DNA of 57,828 nt from CAYQLK01 sp964418515 (lineage in GTDB: Bacteria; Patescibacteriota; Microgenomatia; CAYQLK01). A program made the translations under genes and the position numbers. The notes under the pieces were generated by a model. The model was not told where the DNA came from, searched no databases, and worked only from the letters and a program-made list of their open reading frames with translations. Within the stretch, counting starts at the first letter, position 1. Each line of letters opens with the position of its first letter. Of this stretch, positions 7,125-15,746 are shown one piece after another. The DNA lies in contig CAYQLK010000002.1 in NCBI GenBank assembly GCA_964418515.1, positions 1 through 57,828 on the forward strand, written 5' to 3'.

Positions 7125-8906
7125 TTAGGAAATAGTAGCGTAGATGCGTCTAATGCCTGCCGAGGCTGATTTTTCTTTTTCAATTTTAAAACTTTTGAGT
7201 TGACCTGTAGAGTCTGCGTGAGGACCACCGCAAAATTCTTTGGAAAAATCCCCCATTGAATAAACTTTAACCATTTCTCCATATTGATCATTAAATACTC
7301 CGATTGCACCAGACTTTTTGGCTTCTTCTTTGGGCATAATATTCATTTCTACTTTAAGATCTTTTTTTATTTGATCGTTAACTAAATCCTCAATTTGCTT
7401 AAGCTCATCAGGGGTAACTTGTTTGGAGTGAACAAAATCAAATCGTAATCTTTCGGGAGTAATATTTGAGCCTTTTTGTGTGGCTTGCTCACCAAGCACA
7501 GTTCGAACGGCTTGATGAAGCAAATGGGTGGCAGTGTGAAGCTTGCGTGATTGATCAGAATGATCAGCAAGCCCTCCCTTAAATTGCCCCGCATTAACGG
7601 TTCTGGATTTTTCCTGATGAGCTTTAAACAACTCTTGAACAAGAACGTCGACACTCTTAATATCTAGATTGGGTTTTTGTTTTTGGAGCTCTTCATATGT
7701 AACTTCGATTGGGAAACCGTAGGTTTCGAACATAAAGAAAGTAAGTTTGGCAATTTCAAAAGCGTCGCCTGAAAGCAGATTCGGCTCATTATTGATTCTT
7801 TTTTCCAAAAACTTGAGTCCGTCGGAAATAGTGTTAAGGAATTTTTTTACCTCTGTTTGGATAATATCTGGGGCCTCTGATACAGCCTGTTCCGAAAATT
7901 TGTAATGAGGGGTTAATAACTTAGCTACTTCTTTAATAAGAAGAGCAAAGTTTTCGGGCGAGGAAAAATTAATTTCTCTGCCAGCTCTAACAGCACGTCT
8001 TACTAGTCTACGAGCAATGTATCCACGTTCTTTATTAGAGGGATACACCCCGTCAAAAGCTAAAACCGACGCAGCTCGCATATGATCAGCAATAATACGA
8101 GCGTTTTTGTTGCTGGAAATATTTTCCTTGATATCACTATTTGAAGCAATTATTTGAAATAGAGAAGCAAAAACGTCGGTCTCAAAAATATTATCTTTTT
8201 GGTTAAGTACGGCAAGCATTCGCTCAAGCCCCATGCCTGTATCAACGCTTTTCTGTTTGAGAGGAAGATAGGATCCTTCGCTGGTTTTTTCGTATTGCAT
8301 AAAAACGTTATTCCAAATCTCGACCCATTTTTTGTTTTGTGAGGGTAAGCCTTCTGGTTTGCCATTGCCTGTCCAGAAAAATATTTCAGTATCTGGACCA
8401 CAAGGACCAGTGGTACCAGCTGGTCCCCACCAATTATCTTTTTTGCCAAGTGACTCAATACGGTTTTCTGGTATGCCCAAGCTACCCCAGATTTCTTTGG
8501 ATTCTGTGTCTTCTGGTGCGTCCATGTCTCCTGCAAAAATTGTTACTGCCAAATGTGAAACTGGAATGTTTAAGTTTTTGGTCAAAAACTCGAAAGACCA
8601 TTCGATTGATTCTTTTTTCCAATAATCGCCAAGAGACCAATTGCCCAACATCTCAAAAAAAGTACAGTGCGTCTCATCGCCAACTTCGTCAATATCATCG
8701 GTTCTTAAACACCTCTGAACATTGGCTAATCTTTTACCGGCAGGGTGGTCTTCACCTAGAAAAAAAGGCACTAAGGGATGCATACCTGCAGTGGTAAACA
8801 AAACCGTTGGGTCATGTTCAGGTACAAGAGGAGCGGAATTAATGATTTCGTGATTTTTATTTTTGAAAAAATCTAAAAAAGATTTTCTTAAGTCGTGTGA
8901 TTGCAT
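7125..8906 (-). CDS. alaS: Alanyl-tRNA synthetase, C-terminally short
   Basis: The 593-residue enzyme charges tRNA-Ala. The class II catalytic core is clear (LFTTAGMHPLVPFFLG, RCLRTDDIDEVG, FFEMLGNWSLGDYWKKE, WGPAGTTGPCGPDTEIFF, DTGMGLERML). The tRNA-recognition region and the editing domain follow, with the HTATHLLH motif at about 455 and a CGGPHA motif at about 557 as zinc ligands. The protein stops right after the editing domain (SASAGIRRIYA). The usual C-terminal oligomerisation domain is therefore missing, compared with about 875 residues in Escherichia coli. Short AlaRS forms occur in other reduced genomes. The editing site looks intact. Confidence 0.96.
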   Translation of the reverse strand: MQSHDLRKSFLDFFKNKNHEIINSAPLVPEHDPTVLFTTAGMHPLVPFFLGEDHPAGKRLANVQRCLRTDDIDEVGDETHCTFFEMLGNWSLGDYWKKESIEWSFEFLTKNLNIPVSHLAVTIFAGDMDAPEDTESKEIWGSLGIPENRIESLGKKDNWWGPAGTTGPCGPDTEIFFWTGNGKPEGLPSQNKKWVEIWNNVFMQYEKTSEGSYLPLKQKSVDTGMGLERMLAVLNQKDNIFETDVFASLFQIIASNSDIKENISSNKNARIIADHMRAASVLAFDGVYPSNKERGYIARRLVRRAVRAGREINFSSPENFALLIKEVAKLLTPHYKFSEQAVSEAPDIIQTEVKKFLNTISDGLKFLEKRINNEPNLLSGDAFEIAKLTFFMFETYGFPIEVTYEELQKQKPNLDIKSVDVLVQELFKAHQEKSRTVNAGQFKGGLADHSDQSRKLHTATHLLHQAVRTVLGEQATQKGSNITPERLRFDFVHSKQVTPDELKQIEDLVNDQIKKDLKVEMNIMPKEEAKKSGAIGVFNDQYGEMVKVYSMGDFSKEFCGGPHADSTGQLKSFKIEKEKSASAGIRRIYATIS

Positions 8907-8939
8907 TTGGCAATATTATATACGCAGCTTGGGTATTTT

Positions 8940-10820
8940 CTAGACTTGAGCCGGCTCTAGCGTATACCTATCCTTGATTCTCGGCCAAATAACATCTCTG
9001 GCAATATTAATTTCAGAAATAAGTTGAGACTCGTCAAGAAACCCTAACTGCTTGAGATAGGTCAGGGTAATAAAGTTGGTTCTGGCAATAAAGGCAAGAT
9101 CAAGATGGCCAATTTTTTTTAGATTCTCAACCAAAATCAATTGCTCCAAATATACTGTGGCGCGACTTTCACCAACATATGGAACACTTTGCTCTAAAGC
9201 AAACGAGTTGCGAAAATTTCTTAATGTTCGATTGAACGATTCTCTAACCAAACTGGTGCGTTCTTTTTCAAGACTAGCTTGTGGTAACGGAAAACCAATT
9301 TGTCTGGCATCAAGAAGTCTTAGTTGTGGTTCAAGAAATGCTTGGAAACAATCTTTAAAACTACCACCCTTAAGGCGGGCGTCTATGGCAAAAATATAAC
9401 CAATATTAAAGGCTTCTTGAGGTGGTAATCCAAAAACTTCTTGTTCGAGATCGGTTTCGAGATATTTTCCTCCCGCTTCGGTAAAAACCGACCCTCTGTC
9501 AGCACCTCTTTTCGCAAACAGCTTGAGCGGAATAGTGCGCCTATTTTCATGTTGAAGAACATGGCCGTTCTCGTGTCTAGCAACAGGAAGAGCATTATAA
9601 ACTGGACGAGAAAAAGAGGCGGGAATGTTAACTTTTTTAACATTGCCTGTTATTGAAATTGTTTTTCTACCCTCTTCAATATTTAGCCGCCAACCTTGTT
9701 CGGAATTTTTGGCACCTTCTGGGGCGAGAGGAATATCGTGAGCAGTAAGCATTTCCACTAACCAACCTTTCATCTCTTCTGCATCAATAGGATTGTCGAC
9801 AATTTTTTGAGGATCAAGACCTTTCCTTCTTAGTGTCTCATCTCTTGAGGCTTGAATATTGGCCATTTCATATTGAGCCAGTTTTTGTTTGGCTTCTGCA
9901 ACCAGCCTAGATGAAACCTGCTGATAGTCGATTTCCACCATCTCACCCTCGACCCCTTCGAGAAATTTGTCTAACCGATCGACATTTTTTAGCGACATTG
10001 GGGGAAGGAGTCCTAATAATTTTTGTTCATTTTCTGATAACGATTCAATTCCTAAGACATCTGCTTTGGCTTTCAAACCATATCTGTGAATATATCCTTC
10101 AGCCAGATACTCATTGACTCTGGTTTTATACATTTTTAATACAATTTTTTTGGCCTCTTTTAACTCTTGTGTGTCCGTATCAGAATCCTCTGAGGCAGCT
10201 TCTACTTCTTTTAATTCCACTCTGAGACTTTTAAGCCCACCGATTCTGGCTAAGCCTTTTTTGGCACTACCGGTGATTGTTATAAATGCAGGATTGTGAA
10301 TGTCGTCAAAATTAATGAGCCCATCTAGGTAATTTTGATATTGAGTAACAAAATTATCCGTTACGTATTTCTCGGCCCGTTCCCGAAAATCTTGTCTACG
10401 GAGCTTGAAATTCCTAACATCGAATTTTGTCATTTCTTCCTCTTCCTCATCCTCGCTTGGGTCTACGTCCTCTTCTGGGACAAAAAACGAAGCACTATAT
10501 TGGTACATGAATTTTTTGACATCTTCTGGTGTTTCAATTGAGTAAAGCAGTCCCATATCAAAGGAGGTGTATGGAAAAATGTCACACAGGGCATCTTTTC
10601 CTTCTTTGGTAAGCAAATAATCGACTGGAAAGTCAAAACTGCCACTACTTGGTTTGACGGCTGTTTCTAATTTGTCACCTAAGGGAGATTCCCAATCAAG
10701 GAGGTCTTGAGTGTCTTTTTCTGTCAATCCAATTGCTTCTGCTTCTTGAAATCTATGTATTTGGCGCTCAACAGAAAGAGAGGTTCGTTCGGGATATAGG
10801 TAATGTTCAGGAGTGGCCAT
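8940..10820 (-). CDS. Putative zinc metallopeptidase, DUF1704-like
   Basis: The 626-residue protein has an HExxH-type zinc motif in ARHENGHVLQHENR at about residues 412-425. A downstream Glu block, VFTEAGGKYLE, could give the third ligand, and NIGYIFAIDARLKGGSFKDCFQ follows. This order resembles DUF1704, the family that includes the MATCAP tyrosine carboxypeptidases, but my assignment is by motif order only. No signal peptide or membrane segment is visible, so a cytoplasmic location is likely. The N-terminal 350 residues are charged and partly acidic (EDVDPSEDEEEEEM). It lies 33 bases from the alaS start on the same strand. The substrate is unknown. Confidence 0.6.
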   Translation of the reverse strand: MATPEHYLYPERTSLSVERQIHRFQEAEAIGLTEKDTQDLLDWESPLGDKLETAVKPSSGSFDFPVDYLLTKEGKDALCDIFPYTSFDMGLLYSIETPEDVKKFMYQYSASFFVPEEDVDPSEDEEEEEMTKFDVRNFKLRRQDFRERAEKYVTDNFVTQYQNYLDGLINFDDIHNPAFITITGSAKKGLARIGGLKSLRVELKEVEAASEDSDTDTQELKEAKKIVLKMYKTRVNEYLAEGYIHRYGLKAKADVLGIESLSENEQKLLGLLPPMSLKNVDRLDKFLEGVEGEMVEIDYQQVSSRLVAEAKQKLAQYEMANIQASRDETLRRKGLDPQKIVDNPIDAEEMKGWLVEMLTAHDIPLAPEGAKNSEQGWRLNIEEGRKTISITGNVKKVNIPASFSRPVYNALPVARHENGHVLQHENRRTIPLKLFAKRGADRGSVFTEAGGKYLETDLEQEVFGLPPQEAFNIGYIFAIDARLKGGSFKDCFQAFLEPQLRLLDARQIGFPLPQASLEKERTSLVRESFNRTLRNFRNSFALEQSVPYVGESRATVYLEQLILVENLKKIGHLDLAFIARTNFITLTYLKQLGFLDESQLISEINIARDVIWPRIKDRYTLEPAQV

Positions 10821-10888
10821 AATAAATTTTTGACTATTAGAACAAGTATAATACTATGAGCTCGTAACTAACGTTCAATAATAAAAGA

Positions 10889-11895
10889 ATGAAATTGTAT
10901 ATATTCACTACAAATAAGGATTTGTCCGCTCCGATAATTAGTGATGAGGCTAAAAATCAAAAACTAGTAACAGAAATACTCTTGTATGAAAATTTAAAAA
11001 TATCAGAGGGGCAACTGACAAATTCTGGTTCGATACTAACATTTTTGAATGATGACAAAATAATTATCAGGTGGCCGTGGGATGCTGACGATACTTCAAT
11101 AGAATACAACTCAATTGTTAAGTATTTGTGCGAAAAATTTCAGGAAAATATTTGTTTGGATTTTGATTGTTTAGATAAGTTTTCACCAAATTATGAGGAT
11201 AAATATTTTCAGAGCCAAGTTTTTGAAAAACTAGATGTATCTACACCAAAAACTGTTTTAGGGAATGTGGAACTTGCAAAAAAAGAAGTTGGATTCCCGA
11301 TGGTTATGAAAAAAAGGTTAAGCAGTAGATNNNNNNNNNNNNNNNNNNNNNNNNNNNNNNNNNNNNNNNNNNNNNNNNNNNNNNNNNNNNNNNNNNNNNN
11401 NNNNNNNNNNNNNNNNNNNNNNNNNNNNNNGCAAAAAAAGAAGTTGGATTCCCGATGGTTATGAAAAAAAGGTTAAGCAGTAGATCTAAAGGTAACTTTT
11501 TAATTGAGAATAATGAGCAACTTGAGGAAAAAACTAAATCCTTGGACTTAGATAAATATATTTTTCAAAGATATACACCCGCCGAACAAGATTTGAGAGT
11601 TTTGGTTTTGGAAGATAATGTTTTAGGGTGTGTTAGCAGACATATGCATGTGCGAGATGAAAACAGGCTGTCAGTTAAGGGTATGGACAAGGTTGAACAA
11701 ATTGACGAAAGAATTAAACGAGACGCTATGAAAATTCGCGATTATTTAGGAGCAGATTTGGTTGGGTTTGATGTTTTGGTAAACAAAAATAACGATTATT
11801 TTTTTATTGAAGCAAATTTGAGCCCTCAGTTTGGATCCTTTATGCAAACCACAAAAATTAATGTTGCAAATAAGATAATTGAGGCAATAATTTGA
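10889..11895 (+). CDS. RimK-like ATP-grasp enzyme, split only by an assembly gap
   Basis: Collapsing the 55-bp duplicate and 100 Ns inside the gene gives one frame of about 283 residues. The ATP-grasp core is visible: a VVMKKRLSSRSKG-type nucleotide-binding lysine region, YIFQRYTPAEQDLRVLVL, LGADLVGFDVLV, and the metal-binding end block FIEANLSPQF. Such enzymes join a carboxylate to an amine by way of an acyl phosphate. RimK-like members add amino acids to proteins or small peptides. The N-terminal 110 residues are not recognisable. No obvious substrate gene is next to it; the pseudopilin follows 65 bases later on the same strand. The acceptor is unknown. Confidence 0.75.
11276..11485. other. 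Second assembly gap with duplicated 55-bp flanks
   Basis: Bases 11331-11430 are 100 Ns. The 55 bases before (11276-11330) and after (11431-11485) are identical. Collapsing them keeps the ATP-grasp frame open. The identical 55-bp length at both gaps points to one assembler setting rather than biology. Confidence 0.9.
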
Positions 11896-11960
11896 AAAAT
11901 CTGTAAATTGGTTTTAAAAAATGTTACTATGATAGGTAATAACTGTGCAAAAGAAAATAA

Positions 11961-12824
11961 GTGAATAAGGCTGTTTTGAGATTAAAGAATAGGCTTGGTT
12001 TTACCTTAATCGAGGTGTTGGTTGTTGTGGGCATTTTAGGAATACTCATTACACTTGTAATAGTAGCTGTCAATCCAGCTCGGCAACTTCAGCAAACTAG
12101 AAACACACAGCGAGCGTCAGACTTGAAAGCTGTGCAAACAGCTCTGGAAGCTTATCGTGTCGCGAACAATATTTATCCACTATCAACCGTTGATAATCAA
12201 ATTACTGGGGCACCATGGGGTGAAGATTGGCCTGGATATCTTAGTAATGTTCCGCAAGATCCGACTGATGGTCATACTTATTCTTATGTAAGTACAGATG
12301 GAACCAACTATCAATTGTATGCTGATTTTGAGGGTACCCCACCTGAGAGTCTGGCTTGTGGTGCTGGATGTGGACCAAATGGAACTTTTGATGCAGGAGT
12401 TTCAAGCGGAAATAGTTCACTACAAACATTTACACCCGCCCCGACTCCTACCCCATCACCAACACCCATACCGTTACCTGCTGGTAAGGTATCTTACTTT
12501 GGGTCTTCATCATCTTATCCAAGAGTAATTCAAGTTGATTTTGACCCGTTGGATGTGTCGAACGGTGGACAACAAATACTGACAATAAAAGCCTGGTCTG
12601 ATTTTCCTATAACTGCAGTCAGTGCCTATTATATTCTCGATGGAACCACATCGGAGGTTTATCAGCTCGACCAAACTTCAGCGGCTTTAAATAATGGTGT
12701 TTACAAAGATGTATGGGCAAAAACAATCACAGTTAATGGCACTCACAACACGAATTACGAATTACACATGACTGTTACTGATAGTAATGGAGGTACTGTA
12801 TCTCCAGTAATCCAAATTAAGTAA
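11961..12824 (+). CDS. Type IV pseudopilin with C-terminal extension
   Basis: The gene starts with GTG at 11961. The 287-residue product has a classic prepilin leader, RLKNRLG followed by FTLIEVLVVVGILG: cleavage after Gly 14, Glu at mature position 5, then a hydrophobic helix. The helix continues into TRNTQRASDLKAVQTALEAYR as in GspG-like pseudopilins. After about 155 residues comes a Thr/Pro linker (FTPAPTPTPSPTPIPLP) and an extra beta-rich domain of about 110 residues, which is unusual for a minor pilin. Its stop codon overlaps the next start (TAATG), so the FYP-Hint protein is probably made together with it. A type IV pilus or secretion pseudopilus would assemble it; no other pilus genes are adjacent. 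Confidence 0.88.
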   Translation: MNKAVLRLKNRLGFTLIEVLVVVGILGILITLVIVAVNPARQLQQTRNTQRASDLKAVQTALEAYRVANNIYPLSTVDNQITGAPWGEDWPGYLSNVPQDPTDGHTYSYVSTDGTNYQLYADFEGTPPESLACGAGCGPNGTFDAGVSSGNSSLQTFTPAPTPTPSPTPIPLPAGKVSYFGSSSSYPRVIQVDFDPLDVSNGGQQILTIKAWSDFPITAVSAYYILDGTTSEVYQLDQTSAALNNGVYKDVWAKTITVNGTHNTNYELHMTVTDSNGGTVSPVIQIK

Positions 12825-14131
12825 TGAAAATTTTACAAGAGACACAAACTAGATTAATTAATAATAAGTTTTTTGCAATTAGTGTTTTCAGTGCAATAGC
12901 AATATTTTTCACATTCACATATTTGTTTATTGGCGTCAGTCATTTATATGCAGTGGATTGTACTATTCCAAAAAGCGGAACAGTGACAATAAGTAGCACT
13001 TGCAATATACCAACAAATGGTTTGGTAAATGGGTCGACGACCGTAAGAGTGTTGGGCGCTGACGGAAGTGGAATAAGTATTACCAGTGGAAGTATGACTG
13101 TCAATTCTGGCGTTACGCTAGTTTGGGGTCCTGGTTCCTCAATTACGAGAAGTGCCAGTACGACTTTATTTAACGCAACTGGTGCACAAATAACACAAAA
13201 ATATGTTTGTTTTTATGATCCAGATGGCGATCTTGCAGCGAACGACTACGCGACCACAACCCAAGGCGGAACTGCGGTAATTCAGGACTCGTCCAGTTGC
13301 GCTGGAAATTACAGAAGACAGAATACGTTGAGCGGGGATTTTGCGAATATGAATAATGTCGCGTATGACCAATCTCCTGGTGACGCTGCTTGTTACAATC
13401 AAACACCGTGTTATTCGAGTTTTTATCCTGGTTTCTATCCTGGTTTCTATCCTGGTTTCTATCCTAGCTTTTATCCGTCTTTTTATCCTTATCAGACATT
13501 TTATCCTGCGTTCTATCCTACATTTTATCCTTATCAGTCATTTTATCCTGCGTTCTATCCTACATTTTATCCTTATCAGTCATTTTATCCTTCTAATTAC
13601 GGATCGTTCTATCCTGCGTTCTATCCTGGTTTTTATCCATATCAGTCGTTCTATCCTGGGTTTTATCCTGCATTCTATAATCCACAATATGCAGGATTCT
13701 ATCCATACCAGTCGTTCTATCCAGGATGTTTCTTGGAAGGTACTAAGGTCTTAATGGCTGATGGCACGAGCAAAAACATAGAAGATATTAGTCGAGGAGA
13801 AATTATAATGTCTTATGATTTGAGTTCCAACAAGAAGGTAGCAAACACTGTTATTGAAAAATACACTCACCCTGACTACCCTGATTATTTGATTATTAAT
13901 GAGTCACTCAAAGTAACTACAAATCACAGAATTTGGGTTAACAATACTGCTTGGGCTCGAGCAGATGAGCTTAGAATTGGAGACGTAATGTCTAATAGCT
14001 CAGGGGAAGCAGTTGTTGTTTCGGATATTGAGTTAAAGTCTGGAAATAACACAGTTTATAACTTGCATTTACAATCAGAAAACCACAACTATTTTGCAGA
14101 CGGAATCTTAGTCCACAACGGTAAACAGTAA
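12824..14131 (+). CDS. Secreted FYP-repeat protein with C-terminal Hint (intein-like) domain
   Basis: This 435-residue protein has an N-terminal membrane or signal segment (about 17-40) and a Ser/Thr/Gly-rich beta region with paired Cys. Residues ~197-300 hold a run of 20 FYP triplets, spaced mostly as FYPxFYP with five PYQ[ST]FYP joints. A Hint domain follows from Cys 302. Visible autoprocessing motifs are CFLEGTKVLMADGT (block A), VTTNHRIWV (block B with T-x2-H) and the end block NYFADGILVHN, closing at His 431-Asn 432 followed only by Gly-Lys-Gln. Hint domains cleave at their first Cys through a thioester. The FYP part might therefore be released or attached to a nucleophile; this is inference. 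The gene is translationally coupled to the pseudopilin gene. Confidence 0.85.
   Translation: MKILQETQTRLINNKFFAISVFSAIAIFFTFTYLFIGVSHLYAVDCTIPKSGTVTISSTCNIPTNGLVNGSTTVRVLGADGSGISITSGSMTVNSGVTLVWGPGSSITRSASTTLFNATGAQITQKYVCFYDPDGDLAANDYATTTQGGTAVIQDSSSCAGNYRRQNTLSGDFANMNNVAYDQSPGDAACYNQTPCYSSFYPGFYPGFYPGFYPSFYPSFYPYQTFYPAFYPTFYPYQSFYPAFYPTFYPYQSFYPSNYGSFYPAFYPGFYPYQSFYPGFYPAFYNPQYAGFYPYQSFYPGCFLEGTKVLMADGTSKNIEDISRGEIIMSYDLSSNKKVANTVIEKYTHPDYPDYLIINESLKVTTNHRIWVNNTAWARADELRIGDVMSNSSGEAVVVSDIELKSGNNTVYNLHLQSENHNYFADGILVHNGKQ
13412..13726 (+). repeat. In-gene tandem repeat coding for FYP triplets
   Basis: The DNA repeats short units such as TTCTATCCTGG and longer units coding FYPYQSFYPAFYPT, the last nearly identical twice in a row (13501-13590). 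The repeat encodes the tyrosine- and proline-rich region of the FYP-Hint protein and ends at the Hint Cys codon (13727). Variation in copy number between strains would be expected. Confidence 0.85.
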
Positions 14132-14209
14132 ACTTTAGCTAAATTTAGCCCCAGACACAAATTTTCTATTTAGAATACCTACTCGAAGAGAAAATTATTT
14201 TTGAAAATA

Positions 14210-14229
14210 ACCCTTCACTAAGTGAGGGT
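14210..14229. promoter_or_regulatory. Inverted repeat upstream of the metallopeptidase promoter
   Basis: ACCCTTCACT and AGTGAGGGT form near-perfect arms just 5' of the -35 box at 14235. It could be an operator, or a weak terminator for the FYP-Hint gene, but no T run follows. Apart from this and the promoter, 14132-14328 holds nothing that I recognise. Confidence 0.4.
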
Positions 14230-14234
14230 ATAAA

Positions 14235-14264
14235 TTACAATTTTACCCTATAGTATGGTATAAT
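14235..14264 (+). promoter_or_regulatory. Promoter for the secreted metallopeptidase gene
   Basis: TTACAA (14235-14240), an 18-bp spacer and a perfect TATAAT (14259-14264). The spacer contains ACCCTATAGTAT, which also occurs on the plus strand within the promoter region of the GC-rich gene at 43921 (44276-44287). The leader to the GTG start would be about 58 nt. Confidence 0.7.
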
Positions 14265-14328
14265 TATCTTACATGGCACCAGTAATGAGTGCATGAGAGT
14301 ACCTTAAATCCACTAAGGAGATGTCCAA

Positions 14329-15279
14329 GTGCGAATCAAAGGCCGCACCACTGCCGTTCTCGGCACGATTTTTCTGGTTTTGATGGCTCTGGTTCTTGTG
14401 CCGACATCTTTGGCTTCTTGTTCGACTGGCGTCGAGGAGAACGAAGATGTAGTTGTTGAACCAACTGCTACCTCTACCTCGACACCAACATCGACACCGA
14501 CCCAAATCCCTGAACCGACCCAGACACCTACCCCGACTGCCACTCCGACTCCTGTGGTTCCTCAGCCAAATATTGTTTACCAATTCGACGGTCAAACGAC
14601 CGAAGAAGACAAGGTAATAATCCAACGAGGGATCGAGATGGCTAACCGTTTCTTTTTCCTTCAGTTGGGAAGAGTTGTTGACCATCAAGTAGTCATCAAC
14701 ATAGTCAACTTGCAGGGGAACCCTTGTTTTGGCGGACCACTTGCACGGGTAAGCCTGAACACGATATGTATTAACATTGGAAACGAGTACTGGTTTTCAA
14801 CTGCTTTGGGCGCGTCTGAACAAGGCAAACTTAAGCTTGTTGCTCACGAGTACTACCATCTACTTCAGGTTTCACTGGGTTGTTCGACTTTGCTTAGTCC
14901 GAACAGCTTAGCAAAAGAACCAGCCTGGCTTCAGGAAGGGACGGCGGAGTTTATGGCGCATGCCGCCATTGACTTTGCAGGAGTCGAAAAACTTGATTAT
15001 CGCGTATCGCGGTGGCAAGACAATGACAAAAGATCTTCTTACCTGCCAGCACTTTCGACCTGGGAAACCATAGAACCAGGTGAACAGATGCCTTATGTTG
15101 TTCCAGCCTTGGCTGTACACTATTTGGCGTCTACAGCTGGACTTGGCTCAGTAGTCGCTTTCTGCGAACTTAATGGAAAGGGGCTGGTTTGGCAGGATGC
15201 TTTTTATCAAGCGTTCTCCATTACCCCTACAGCATTCTACGAGCAGTTCGAGCTTTACCGCGCGAATGGCTACAAGTAA
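14329..15279 (+). CDS. Secreted lipoprotein with HExxH metallopeptidase motif
   Basis: The gene starts with GTG at 14329, chosen because AAGGAG lies 8 bases upstream. The 316-residue product has a signal segment ending in a lipobox-like LASC (Cys 31). A Thr/Pro-rich stalk of about 35 residues follows. The catalytic-looking domain contains VAHEYYHLLQ (His 173, Glu 174, His 177) and, 25 residues on, WLQEGTAEFMAH, a plausible third zinc ligand, as in gluzincin-type peptidases. Two further Cys pairs are present. GC content and codon choice differ from the AT-rich neighbours. With its own promoter and strong terminator it is a free-standing cassette. The substrate is unknown; a cell-surface protease is likely. 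Confidence 0.75.
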   Translation: MRIKGRTTAVLGTIFLVLMALVLVPTSLASCSTGVEENEDVVVEPTATSTSTPTSTPTQIPEPTQTPTPTATPTPVVPQPNIVYQFDGQTTEEDKVIIQRGIEMANRFFFLQLGRVVDHQVVINIVNLQGNPCFGGPLARVSLNTICINIGNEYWFSTALGASEQGKLKLVAHEYYHLLQVSLGCSTLLSPNSLAKEPAWLQEGTAEFMAHAAIDFAGVEKLDYRVSRWQDNDKRSSYLPALSTWETIEPGEQMPYVVPALAVHYLASTAGLGSVVAFCELNGKGLVWQDAFYQAFSITPTAFYEQFELYRANGYK

Positions 15280-15295
15280 GGAGGTACACAACCAC

Positions 15296-15331
15296 AGCCC
15301 AGCTGCACACATCGTGCAGTTGGGCTTTTTC
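15296..15331 (+). terminator. Strong intrinsic terminator
   Basis: A 13-bp stem (AGCCCAGCTGCAC / GTGCAGTTGGGCT, one G-T pair) with a 5-nt loop, followed by a T run. It ends the metallopeptidase transcript before the convergent cupredoxin gene. Confidence 0.92.
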
Positions 15332-15348
15332 TTGGTTAAAAATAAAAT

Positions 15349-15741
15349 TTATTCGACTACGAATATTTTACCAATCATGTATGGAGAAATGTGGTCATGC
15401 ATTCCCCATTCCCCAACTTTGTCAAAAACGAAACTCCACGACTCTCCTGGTTCAATGGTCTTACGAGGGTCAAAGTCAGAATATTGACCGTGTGAGGGGT
15501 GCAAATCAGATGCAGGCCAGTGATAAAAAGTGTCAGAATTCTTAAAAGTTACTTTTGTACCTTTTGTAATTTTTATCTCATCGGGAATGTATCCATCCGA
15601 GGTCATTTCTATTATTACTTCTCCTGATTGGGTGACTGGTGTAGGTTTTGGCGAGTCTCCAGAGTTGTTTAGGTTATCAGAAGAACTGCAACCAAAGACA
15701 ACAAACGGAACAAATAAAAATATAATATTTTTGAAATTCAT
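15349..15741 (-). CDS. Cupredoxin-domain lipoprotein lacking the usual Cys ligand
   Basis: I start this at 15741 (MNFKNIIFLF) rather than 15774, because that start gives a clean lipoprotein signal ending FVVFGC and begins just after the upstream stop. The 130-residue protein has a plastocyanin-like beta domain: a GYIPDEIKITKGTKVTFKN strand, then His 74, His 81 and His 84, and an end block GMHDHISPYMIGKI with His 115 and His 117. Normal blue copper domains have a Cys in that last block; here it is absent and a His-x-His stands instead. The cupredoxin part of the fusion protein at 21135 has the same five-His pattern. It is the last gene of the long minus-strand run. Confidence 0.8.
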   Translation of the reverse strand: MNFKNIIFLFVPFVVFGCSSSDNLNNSGDSPKPTPVTQSGEVIIEMTSDGYIPDEIKITKGTKVTFKNSDTFYHWPASDLHPSHGQYSDFDPRKTIEPGESWSFVFDKVGEWGMHDHISPYMIGKIFVVE

Positions 15742-15746
15742 AATAT

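Noticed and set aside
10889..11895. Tandem duplication or frameshift in the ATP-grasp gene
   Set aside because: The duplicate is exactly the assembly overlap seen at the other gap; one collapsed copy restores a full domain.
13412..13726. CRISPR array or non-coding satellite
   Set aside because: The units are uneven, in frame throughout and lie inside a long open frame that continues into a Hint domain.
13166..13754. Overlapping frames on both strands within the FYP-Hint gene
   Set aside because: They are shadows of repetitive codons; the plus-strand 435-residue frame has the signal segment, repeat and Hint motifs.
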